Shown: in pieces, positions 1 through 5,150 of the stretch
How positions within the stretch are numbered: position 1 is the first letter of the stretch
Layout of the letters: each line of letters starts with the position of its first letter
Assembly: GCA_002307095.1 (NCBI GenBank)
Contig: DBTO01000149.1
Location: 23,543-31,258 of the forward strand
From: Sulfurospirillum sp. UBA1314
GTDB taxonomy: Bacteria > Campylobacterota > Campylobacteria > Campylobacterales > Sulfurospirillaceae
Direction of reading: 5' to 3'
Length of the DNA stretch: 7,716 bases
The notes under the pieces: generated by a model
What the model was told of the DNA's origin: nothing
Seen by the model: only the letters and a program-made list of their open reading frames with translations
The model's database searches: none
Position numbers and translations under genes: made by a program

Positions 1-331
1 TTGTGGTCAAAAGCGGATTGCGTTTGGCTGTGGGAACGAGTGGAAGTCCCCCTGCTTGTGCCATTTCGATGATCGCAGTTACACCATCTTCTAAGATGCC
101 ATACTGCGCAGTGATCGGATTCATCAACGGATCATGCACTTTACATGTAAAGATTTCTCCACGTACATTTTGCATGATCGCGCTGAGCATTCCCTCGCCT
201 CCATCGGCGATAAAACATGCAGTGACGTTTGCTTCTTGATAAACCTCTTTAATACCCGCTTCTATCCACGCTGAGAGTTCCTGAGAACTCGCACACCCTT
301 TAAAGGAATCAATGGCTAAAACTACGTTCAT
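1..331 (-). CDS. glxK: Glycerate kinase (GarK/GlxK family), N-terminal part; cut by window edge
   Basis: Glycerate kinases of this family phosphorylate D-glycerate with ATP, feeding glycerate into lower glycolysis. Only the first 110 codons are present; the rest lies beyond position 1. The protein begins MNVVLAIDSFKGCASSQELS, matching the family start (APDSFKGSLSA-like). It then shows ADGGEGM near residues 44-50, a D-P-L segment near residue 66, and the segment YGILEDGVTAIIEMAQAGGL followed by a RNPLLTT-like stretch; all are typical of the family. The ATG at 329-331 overlaps the ogt stop (TGA, 328-330), so translation is probably coupled. The only nearby Shine-Dalgarno-like GGAG is about 11 bases away, which fits coupling. 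The TTACATGTAA palindrome at 141-150 is read here as FTCK. Family assignment is strong; whether the product is 2- or 3-phosphoglycerate cannot be told. Confidence 0.88.
   Translation of the reverse strand, partial: MNVVLAIDSFKGCASSQELSAWIEAGIKEVYQEANVTACFIADGGEGMLSAIMQNVRGEIFTCKVHDPLMNPITAQYGILEDGVTAIIEMAQAGGLPLVPTAKRNPLLTT
139..152. repeat. CTTTACATGTAAAG palindrome, copy 1 (in glycerate kinase gene)
   Basis: The longest copy: a perfect 14-bp dyad around the TTACATGTAA core (141-150). It is read on the minus strand as IFTCKV in the glycerate kinase gene. Confidence 0.9.
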
Positions 332-783
332 CGATATTTCTGCTCCAATGCTAATAAATATTCTTTACGCCAAAGTCCTCCACTGTACCCACCAATACCG
401 CCGTTTTTAGCGATCACACGATGGCAAGGAATGATAATAGCGATCTTGTTTTTGCCATTGGCATTGGCAACGGCGCGCGTGGCTTTGGGGTGTTTCAGAA
501 GTTCTGCCTCACGGCTGTACGAAATGGTCTCGCCGTAGGGAATACTTTGAAGCACATTCCACACACCTTGTTGAAAGAAGGTGCCTTTGGGGTGCAACGG
601 CACGCTAAAGGTTTTGAGTTTGCCCGAAAAATAAGCCCCTAACTCTTTTTTTAAGAGCTCAATGTGCTGATTTGAATCTTTCATGATTTCGCCATTATCA
701 TCAAAATCCAAAGCGCAAATGCCACGCTCATCCGCTGAGATCAACAACAATCCAACAGGCGATGAGAAGGAACAATACATCAT
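328..783 (-). CDS. ogt: Methylated-DNA--protein-cysteine methyltransferase (Ogt/AGT family)
   Basis: This suicide repair protein moves an alkyl group from O6-alkylguanine, and to some extent O4-alkylthymine, to its own cysteine. It has 151 residues, usual for the single-domain bacterial form without an Ada regulatory domain. The acceptor motif IPCHRV gives the active cysteine as Cys120. The preceding helix-turn-helix segment ATRAVANANGKN (residues 101-112) carries the expected arginine finger, Arg103. GGYSGGLWRKEYLLALE (131-147) is the usual C-terminal family signature. The first ATG (781-783) is followed at once by a second ATG (778-780). The AAGGAG at 789-794 is 5 bases from the first and 8 from the second, so the start may be one codon shorter. 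It is the middle gene of the minus-strand run, one base after the acetyltransferase gene and overlapping the glycerate kinase gene by ATGA. Confidence 0.93.
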   Translation of the reverse strand: MMYCSFSSPVGLLLISADERGICALDFDDNGEIMKDSNQHIELLKKELGAYFSGKLKTFSVPLHPKGTFFQQGVWNVLQSIPYGETISYSREAELLKHPKATRAVANANGKNKIAIIIPCHRVIAKNGGIGGYSGGLWRKEYLLALEQKYR

Positions 784-784
784 G

Positions 785-1237
785 CTAACTCCTTAATGCT
801 TTGTGCATACAGACGCTGTTTTCCATTCCCACATAAGGTTCATAATTGGGAATGACCGCATACCCCATCTTTCCATAAAGCGCAATCGCTTCGGGTTGTC
901 CTTTGCCTGTCTCCAAACGCGCGTCACTAAAGCCAAGCTCCATTGCCCACGCTTCTAATTCACCTAAAATCTGTGACGAAAAGCCATGTCTACGATAGCG
1001 TGGCGCAACAAACATGCGTTTGATTTCAACCGTTGTGTCATCAATTTTTTTGAAACATCCGCATGCCACGGGTAATTCATCTTCATACCCCACCAATGCG
1101 GTTTTTATAAGATCAATTACATTGTGTTGATCATACGCCGCTTGTGCTTTGCCATAACGCGCATTCAGTTCGGTGTCCAACGCTTGGGTAAGGGCATAAA
1201 AATCTGCATGCGTGTTGAATACTTTACATGTAAGCAT
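785..1237 (-). CDS. GNAT-family N-acetyltransferase
   Basis: The protein has 150 residues and one GNAT fold, which transfers acetyl from acetyl-CoA to an amine; the substrate is unknown. The acetyl-CoA pyrophosphate loop (motif A) is visible at residues 73-91: KRMFVAPRYRRHGFSSQIL, with R82-R83-H-G-F-S in place of the common R/Q-x-x-G-x-G/A. Motif B is LETGKGQPEAIALYGKMGY (108-126), and NSVCMHKAL near the end is common in one subgroup of small GNATs. The frame is open further upstream to 1342, but I start at ATG 1235-1237. An AAGG lies just ahead of it, a TATAAT-like -10 box lies 26-31 bases upstream, and the added 35 residues would be hydrophobic non-domain sequence covering the promoter. A TTACATGTAA palindrome (1224-1233) encodes residues 2-5, LTCK. 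It is first gene of the run with ogt and glxK. Confidence 0.85.
   Translation of the reverse strand: MLTCKVFNTHADFYALTQALDTELNARYGKAQAAYDQHNVIDLIKTALVGYEDELPVACGCFKKIDDTTVEIKRMFVAPRYRRHGFSSQILGELEAWAMELGFSDARLETGKGQPEAIALYGKMGYAVIPNYEPYVGMENSVCMHKALRS
789..794 (-). promoter_or_regulatory. Ribosome binding site of ogt
   Basis: On the minus strand this reads AAGGAG, a full Shine-Dalgarno match. It sits inside the last codons of the acetyltransferase gene, so ogt needs no promoter of its own. Tandem ATG codons follow at 5 and 8 bases, leaving the exact first residue of Ogt undecided. Confidence 0.75.
1224..1233. repeat. TTACATGTAA palindrome, copy 2
   Basis: This perfect 10-bp dyad starts 2 bases inside the start codon side of the acetyltransferase gene, covering codons 2-5 and read as LTCK on the minus strand. 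It lies about 30 bp downstream of the -10 box, where a bound protein could block transcription. Copies inside other genes argue against a purely promoter-linked role. Confidence 0.9.
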
Positions 1238-1262
1238 GAAAAACCTTAGATGATTTCTTATT

Positions 1263-1268
1263 ATTATA
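1263..1268 (-). promoter_or_regulatory. -10 box of the acetyltransferase-ogt-glxK transcript
   Basis: On the minus strand this reads TATAAT, a perfect sigma-70 -10 hexamer, 26 bases before the chosen acetyltransferase start. No convincing -35 is seen at 17 bp, as is usual in Campylobacterota. It supports the shorter acetyltransferase start, since the longer frame would run through it. Confidence 0.6.
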
Positions 1269-1312
1269 CCCTCATTTGCATAGTTTTTGAGCACCCAAAT
1301 GGTTACAAAGCG

Positions 1313-1321
1313 TGGTATGAT
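1313..1321 (+). promoter_or_regulatory. Extended -10 promoter of the gamma-glutamylcyclotransferase gene
   Basis: The sequence TGGTATGAT is an extended -10 element (TGn plus TATGAT), 19 bases before the start codon at 1341. AAGGAG at 1329-1334 gives a 6-base spacer to the ATG. It is divergent from the acetyltransferase promoter about 45 bp away, so the two share one regulatory region. Confidence 0.55.
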
Positions 1322-1340
1322 TTTCACTAAGGAGTAGCAC

Positions 1341-1745
1341 ATGGCACATCTTTTTACGTATGGATCATTGATGTTCGAGGACGTCTGGAACAGGCTGGTT
1401 CGGGGTCATTATCTTTCACAACACGCAACCCTCAATGGCTTTGCAAGGCGCTCGGTCAAAGAAGATGAATACCCCGTTATTTTTCAAGCCAATGAACAGG
1501 TTGAAGGCGTTGTTTATTACGATATCAGCGCGGAGGACATGGTCATCTTGGACGCATTTGAAGGCGAATATTATGCGCGTCAAGAGGTCGAACTTTGGGT
1601 CAAAAATGAGCCGATTCGAGCCTGTGTGTATGTCCTAAAAGAGGAGCACTTTGATATTATCGACCCTAAACCATGGAGTGAAGCGCTGTTTGCGACCGAG
1701 GGTATTAAACGCTTTTTGGCACACTACAAAGGGTTTTCAATCTAG
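1341..1745 (+). CDS. Gamma-glutamylcyclotransferase-like (AIG2/GGCT fold) protein
   Basis: The 134-residue protein belongs to the gamma-glutamylcyclotransferase/AIG2-like superfamily. Members cyclise gamma-glutamyl groups to 5-oxoproline or act on gamma-glutamylamines. The substrate-loop motif FTYGSLM is at residues 5-11, and the likely catalytic acid is Glu74 in LDAFEGEYY (70-78). The EGVVYYDIS strand at 55-63 is also typical. AAGGAG at 1329-1334 with a 6-base spacer fixes the start. The gene is transcribed divergently from the acetyltransferase gene. There is no clear terminator after it, and the next gene has its own promoter, so read-through is possible. The fold is recognised with good confidence; the in vivo substrate is not known from sequence. 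Confidence 0.88.
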   Translation: MAHLFTYGSLMFEDVWNRLVRGHYLSQHATLNGFARRSVKEDEYPVIFQANEQVEGVVYYDISAEDMVILDAFEGEYYARQEVELWVKNEPIRACVYVLKEEHFDIIDPKPWSEALFATEGIKRFLAHYKGFSI

Positions 1746-1762
1746 ACTTCTTTTGTAACCTT

Positions 1763-1786
1763 AATTGGGATATAATAACTCCAATT
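1763..1786 (+). promoter_or_regulatory. Promoter of the small membrane protein gene, with a dyad around the -10 box
   Basis: TATAAT at 1771-1776 is a perfect -10 hexamer, about 31 bases before the ATG at 1807. AAGGAG at 1795-1800 is 6 bases from that ATG. The -10 is framed by an inverted repeat, AATTGG (1763-1768) and CCAATT (1781-1786). This could be an operator that blocks polymerase, though a 6-bp arm can also arise by chance. Confidence 0.6.
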
Positions 1787-1806
1787 TATAGTCTAAGGAG
1801 TTTACA

Positions 1807-2034
1807 ATGAAATGCAATGTAGGAAAAACAGACCGCATGCTTCGTGCCATCGTCGGTATTGCCGTGATTATTTTAGGGGTTATCTTTAACAGCTGGTTTG
1901 GGTTGATTGGTATCGTGTTGTTGGCAACGGCACTGTTTCGCTTCTGCCCAGCGTACCTTCCTTTTTCCCTCGACACCTCTAAAAATGACGACTCAAGCTC
2001 ATGCGGTGGTGGCGGTTGCGGCTGCGGTAGATAA
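1807..2034 (+). CDS. Small inner-membrane protein, DUF2892 / YgaP-type transmembrane domain, with Cys-rich tail
   Basis: The 75-residue protein starts MKCNVGKTDRMLRAIVGI, the usual opening of the DUF2892 family (NVGxxDRxxR), which also forms the membrane part of the rhodanese YgaP. Two transmembrane helices are seen at about residues 12-28 and 30-46, joined by a very short turn. They are followed by the family-like FRFCPAY (44-50). The C-terminal 15 residues are hydrophilic and end in C66-GGGG-C71-G-C73-GR, which could bind a metal or exchange thiols; with Cys3 and Cys47 there are five cysteines. Biochemical function of the family is not established. It has its own promoter and ribosome site and is followed by a hairpin terminator, so it is probably a single-gene transcript, perhaps with read-through from upstream. 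Confidence 0.85.
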   Translation: MKCNVGKTDRMLRAIVGIAVIILGVIFNSWFGLIGIVLLATALFRFCPAYLPFSLDTSKNDDSSSCGGGGCGCGR

Positions 2035-2044
2035 TCTTTCCTAA

Positions 2045-2085
2045 GAGTCTCCTTTTTTAGGGGACTCCTCTGCTCTTTTTTTTTC
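2045..2085 (+). terminator. Rho-independent terminator after the small membrane protein gene
   Basis: GAGTCTCC (2045-2052) pairs with GGGGACTC (2060-2067), giving an 8-bp stem with one G-U pair and a T-rich 7-base loop. A run of nine T follows at 2076-2084. The T run begins about 8 bases after the stem, a little further than ideal. It separates the small membrane protein gene from the leuC operon. Confidence 0.7.
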
Positions 2086-2101
2086 TTAAACCTTTTTTCG
2101 C

Positions 2102-2107
2102 TAAAAT
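2102..2107 (+). promoter_or_regulatory. -10 box of the leuC-mobA-EAL operon
   Basis: TAAAAT preceded by T-rich sequence (2089-2098) fits the Campylobacterota sigma-70 pattern of T-rich upstream tract plus -10 hexamer. The expected RNA start near 2114 would give a leader of about 30 bases. That leader contains the TTACATGTAA palindrome (2119-2128) and the ribosome site AAAAGG (2131-2136). I see no leucine-rich leader peptide or T-box. Confidence 0.5.
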
Positions 2108-2118
2108 ACCCTTAATTC

Positions 2119-2128
2119 TTACATGTAA
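2119..2128. repeat. TTACATGTAA palindrome, copy 3 (leuC leader)
   Basis: This is the only perfect copy outside a gene. It lies between the -10 box and the Shine-Dalgarno of leuC, three bases before AAAAGG. It contains ATGTAA, a start codon followed at once by a stop. Its place could allow operator or translational effects, but the other copies inside genes suggest it may simply be another genomic copy. Confidence 0.9.
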
Positions 2129-2142
2129 ACAAAAGGCATACC

Positions 2143-3408
2143 ATGGGACAAACCATCACTGAAAAGATTTTTAGCGACCACGTAGGTCACGCTGTTCACG
2201 CGGGTGAAATTATTAAAAGTAAAATCGATATGGTCATCGGCAATGACATTACCACGCCAATCTCGATCAAAGCGTTTGAGCAGAGTGGTGCGACCAAGCT
2301 TGCCAATCCTGATGGCTTTAGCATCGTGATGGATCACTACATTCCTGCCAAAGACATTGCCAGCGCGAACCAAGCCAAAATCAGCCGCGAATTTGCGTAC
2401 AAACACGACCTTAAACACTATTTTGATGAAAAAGATATGGGCATTGAACACGCACTTTTACCTGAAAAAGGGCTCGTTGTTCCAGGCGATGTCATCATTG
2501 GTGCGGATTCACACACCTGTACCCACGGTGCGCTTGGTGCGTTTGCCACGGGCATGGGCTCTACGGATCTTGCATTTGCAATGATTACGGGTGAAAACTG
2601 GTTTAAAGTCCCCGAATCCATCAAAGTCGTCTTCAGTGGAAAGCCCAAAAAATACGTTTATGGCAAAGATTTGATCCTTGAAGTGATTCGCATTTTAGGG
2701 GTAGATGGCGCGTTGTACCGTACCCTTGAATTTACAGGCGACACCATTGGGTATCTTAGCATGGATGATCGTTTCTCTTTGTGTAACATGGCGATTGAAG
2801 CGGGTGCTAAAAGCGGTATTGTAGCAGTTGATGAGACAACCAAAGCGTTTTTAAAAGACAAAAATCTTGCACGTGAGCCAAAATTCTTCTACTCGGATGA
2901 GGATGCTTCGTATGTTCAAGTCTTGCATATCGATGTTGCCAATCTTGAACCCGTCATTGCGTATCCGTTCTTACCGTCGAATGGAAAATCGATCAACCAA
3001 GCGGTTAAAGATGATTTGAGCATCGATCAAGTCTTTATCGGCAGTTGCACCAACGGTCGTTTGGAAGATTTACGTATTGCGGCTAGCATCTTAAAAGGTC
3101 GCAAAGTCGCGCGCAAAACACGCCTTATCATCACGCCTGCCACGCAGAAAATTTCATTGCAAGCCCAAAAAGAGGGTTTGGTGGACATTTTTATTGAAGC
3201 AGGAGCGGTCTTTAGTAACCCAACCTGTGGTGCGTGTTTAGGTGGTTATATGGGCATTTTGGGCGAAGGGGAACGTTGTGTCTCCACGACCAATCGTAAC
3301 TTTGTCGGACGCATGGGCGCACGCACAAGCGAGATCTACCTTGCCAACTCCGCCGTAGCCGCCGCAAGTGCCGTTATGGGCAAAATCACCGATCCAAGAT
3401 CATTGTAA
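2143..3408 (+). CDS. leuC: 3-isopropylmalate dehydratase large subunit
   Basis: LeuC with LeuD converts 2-isopropylmalate to 3-isopropylmalate in leucine synthesis, in the cytoplasm, using a [4Fe-4S] cluster. The 421-residue length fits the shorter LeuC/HacA-type subfamily rather than the roughly 466-residue enterobacterial form. The three cluster cysteines are Cys302 (GSCTNGR) and Cys362/Cys365 (PTCGACLGG). GADSHTCTHGALGAFATGMG around residues 120-139 is the characteristic aconitase-superfamily segment. Near the end NRNFVGRMG is the usual substrate-site signature. AAAAGG at 2131-2136 gives a 6-base spacer to ATG 2143. The stop TAA (3406-3408) shares its last base with the mobA ATG. No leuD is present in the window, so the small subunit must be encoded elsewhere. 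A homoaconitase-type role is possible in principle, but leucine synthesis is far more likely in this group. Confidence 0.94.
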   Translation: MGQTITEKIFSDHVGHAVHAGEIIKSKIDMVIGNDITTPISIKAFEQSGATKLANPDGFSIVMDHYIPAKDIASANQAKISREFAYKHDLKHYFDEKDMGIEHALLPEKGLVVPGDVIIGADSHTCTHGALGAFATGMGSTDLAFAMITGENWFKVPESIKVVFSGKPKKYVYGKDLILEVIRILGVDGALYRTLEFTGDTIGYLSMDDRFSLCNMAIEAGAKSGIVAVDETTKAFLKDKNLAREPKFFYSDEDASYVQVLHIDVANLEPVIAYPFLPSNGKSINQAVKDDLSIDQVFIGSCTNGRLEDLRIAASILKGRKVARKTRLIITPATQKISLQAQKEGLVDIFIEAGAVFSNPTCGACLGGYMGILGEGERCVSTTNRNFVGRMGARTSEIYLANSAVAAASAVMGKITDPRSL

Positions 3409-3983
3409 TGCCTTTGATCCCGCTGCCTTTAGTCATCATCGCAGGGGGAAAAAGTTCGCGCATGGGAAGCGATAAAGCCTTGCTTCCCTTTGGCGAATTT
3501 AAAACACTCACCGAGTTCCAACTTCACAGGCTCAAACCTTACTTTTCTCGTTTACATGTAAGCGCCAAAAACAGCGAAAAATTTGCGTTTGAAGCCTCGT
3601 TTATTGACGATAATGAAAGCTTTAGTGACCATTCACCGCTCGTTGCACTGCTCTCCATTTTGGAACAGTTACAAACGCCTGTGTGCGTGCTCAGCGTCGA
3701 TACCCCGTTTGTCACGCCTGAAATTTTTGAGAAACTGTATAAAAATTTTGAAGAGGGCGATGAGGCGATTGTTGCCGCCTCCCCGTGCGCTTCGCATCAA
3801 CTCTGCGCGATTTATGCTCCCTCTATTGCGAAAACTATTCGCGCGCAACTTGCTAAAAATGAGCACAAAATCCGCTCCGTTCTGAGCCAAAGCCGTACCA
3901 AATTTATCTCCTTTGAATCGGATGAACCTTTTTTCAACCTCAACCATCCGGATGAATACCAAAAAGCACAGGAGCTTTTATGA
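3408..3983 (+). CDS. mobA: Molybdenum cofactor guanylyltransferase MobA
   Basis: MobA transfers GMP from GTP to molybdopterin to make the guanine dinucleotide form of the cofactor used by DMSO-reductase-family enzymes. It has 191 residues, the usual size. The nucleotide-binding signature AGGKSSRMGSDKALL is at residues 12-26, with Lys23 in the place of the conserved lysine. The metal-binding acid is probably Asp98 in LSVDTPF. FFNLNHPDEY near the C-terminus is also typical (family form: NxNtPeD). The start is set by TAATG overlap with leuC; there is no good Shine-Dalgarno, so translation is probably coupled. The stop TGA (3981-3983) overlaps the next ATG as ATGA. A TTACATGTAA palindrome at 3552-3561 is read as LHV (residues 49-51), the only copy in that frame. 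Confidence 0.92.
   Translation: MPLIPLPLVIIAGGKSSRMGSDKALLPFGEFKTLTEFQLHRLKPYFSRLHVSAKNSEKFAFEASFIDDNESFSDHSPLVALLSILEQLQTPVCVLSVDTPFVTPEIFEKLYKNFEEGDEAIVAASPCASHQLCAIYAPSIAKTIRAQLAKNEHKIRSVLSQSRTKFISFESDEPFFNLNHPDEYQKAQELL
3552..3561. repeat. TTACATGTAA palindrome, copy 4 (in mobA)
   Basis: A perfect 10-bp dyad inside mobA, with an extra T on the left. It is read as LHV rather than TCK. Confidence 0.9.
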
Positions 3984-5149
3984 TCGACTCACTGACCAAC
4001 GTCTCTTCCCTGGGCGCGTTTGAAGCCAAACTGCTTACATGTAAAAGCCCCAAGCTCTTTTTAGTCGACATCAAACAGTTTAAAAATATCAATCTTGAGT
4101 TTGGAGATGAAGGGGGGAATTTCGTATTGTGCGCATTTTCTATGACCCTTCGAAGCTTTGCCAAAGCCAAAGAGATGGATCTTTTTCGCATTCAGGATGA
4201 TAAATTTGCCCTTTTGCTTGACACCCCTTTTGAGCTCTCCAAAATGGAGAACCTCATCTTTGCGTTATGCGAAGAGGTGGAACGTCTAAGCTTTGCGTAT
4301 CAAAACCGCCATATTGAGGTCGAAGTTCATATCGGAATCAGTTTTGATCACTTTGAACCTTTAGAAAAAGCACAAAAAGCGCTCTTAGTCGCCAAAGCGG
4401 AAAATCAACCCTTTGTCACCTACTCTGAATTTGCCAATGTTTTGATGAGTGAAAACGAAGAAGCGATGGAAGCGCTGATGAAAAGTGCGATTGAGAACGG
4501 GCAAATTGTGCTGCATTTTCAAGCGATTGTTGATCAGACTGAAACGCCTTTTTACTATGAAGCGCTCCTGCGCTTAGCCTATCACCAAACCCTGCAATCA
4601 CCCAAACTCTTTTTGAAAATCGCCAAAGAGCGCAATCTCTACGATGCACTGTTTGAAAGTATCGCCTCTAAAGTAGCCCAACTCTGCAATCAAACAGGGC
4701 TTCGCCTTGCACTCAATCTCTCTTCAGAAGATCTTATCAACCCCAAGCATTTAAACTTTTTGAAAACGTGTTTTACAGGAAAGATGATCGTTCTAGAGAT
4801 TCAATACGATCCAAAAACGCCTCTTGATGATTTAAAAAAAGCGATGCGTGAACTCAAAGAGATAGGTGCGATCATTGCGCTTGATAATGTCAATAATGTC
4901 GAGCTTATCAACGAGTTTGAAGCTGGACTCATTGATGTGGTCAAAGTACATGGCGAGCTCATCCGAAACTTAGCCCTTAATACCCGAGCACAGTTTACAT
5001 GTAAAGCAATGGGCGTGTTATGCAAGAGTAAAAAAATTCAAATTGTAGCCACACAATTGAATGCTAAAGCAGATGTTGAGGCGGCTCGAACGCTTGAATA
5101 CTCCCTCTTCCAAGGCTATATCTTCGAGCAACCTCACTCATTGGTCTAA
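3980..5149 (+). CDS. Cytoplasmic GGDEF-EAL protein with both domains degenerate
   Basis: The 389-residue protein has a GGDEF-like domain (about 2-150) and an EAL-like domain (about 160-389), with no sensor domain, signal peptide or membrane helix. The GGDEF part starts directly at the D-x-LT element (D3-SLT), keeps Asp30 in VDIKQFK, and has RIQDDKF (70-76) where active enzymes have RxGGDEF, so it should not make c-di-GMP. The EAL part keeps YEALLR (Glu194), NLSS (Asn246), Lys322 and FQGY (Gln378). It has D302-N303 in place of the DD pair of DDFG, and V-A-T (356-358) in place of AEGVE, losing that glutamate. LEIQY (272-276) also departs from the usual LEITE. Hydrolysis is therefore unlikely; binding of c-di-GMP or a scaffold role is possible. 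AGGAG (3970-3974) and ATGA overlap with mobA place it in the leuC operon. Palindrome copies at 4035 and 4995 are read LTCK and FTCK. Confidence 0.85.
   Translation: MIDSLTNVSSLGAFEAKLLTCKSPKLFLVDIKQFKNINLEFGDEGGNFVLCAFSMTLRSFAKAKEMDLFRIQDDKFALLLDTPFELSKMENLIFALCEEVERLSFAYQNRHIEVEVHIGISFDHFEPLEKAQKALLVAKAENQPFVTYSEFANVLMSENEEAMEALMKSAIENGQIVLHFQAIVDQTETPFYYEALLRLAYHQTLQSPKLFLKIAKERNLYDALFESIASKVAQLCNQTGLRLALNLSSEDLINPKHLNFLKTCFTGKMIVLEIQYDPKTPLDDLKKAMRELKEIGAIIALDNVNNVELINEFEAGLIDVVKVHGELIRNLALNTRAQFTCKAMGVLCKSKKIQIVATQLNAKADVEAARTLEYSLFQGYIFEQPHSLV
4035..4044. repeat. TTACATGTAA palindrome, copy 5 (in the EAL gene)
   Basis: A perfect dyad read as L19-T-C-K22, between the first helix and the first beta strand of the GGDEF-like domain, a place where the family does not conserve these residues. 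Confidence 0.9.
4994..5005. repeat. TTTACATGTAAA palindrome, copy 6 (in the EAL gene)
   Basis: A perfect 12-bp dyad read as F339-T-C-K342, in the EAL-like domain between the K322 strand and the expected AEGVE element. It is the second copy in this gene, 960 bp after copy 5. Confidence 0.9.
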
Positions 5150-5150
5150 C

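Noticed and set aside
3..239. Plus-strand open frame of 78 codons
   Set aside because: It is the antisense shadow of the glycerate kinase gene, whose minus-strand product matches the family throughout.
1238..1342. Upstream extension of the acetyltransferase reading frame by 35 codons
   Set aside because: The extension covers the TATAAT of its own transcript and the divergent promoter, has no family similarity, and the internal ATG at 1235-1237 has an AAGG and a normal GNAT N-terminus.
2035..2142. Leucine leader peptide or T-box before leuC
   Set aside because: The expected leader is only about 30 bases and has no leucine codon run or T-box structure.
139..5005. Palindrome copies as a CRISPR array, transposon ends or a DNA-uptake terminator pair
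   Set aside because: Copies are single, 0.5-1.4 kb apart, lack spacers or target-site duplications, and five of six are inside intact genes rather than paired as terminator hairpins.
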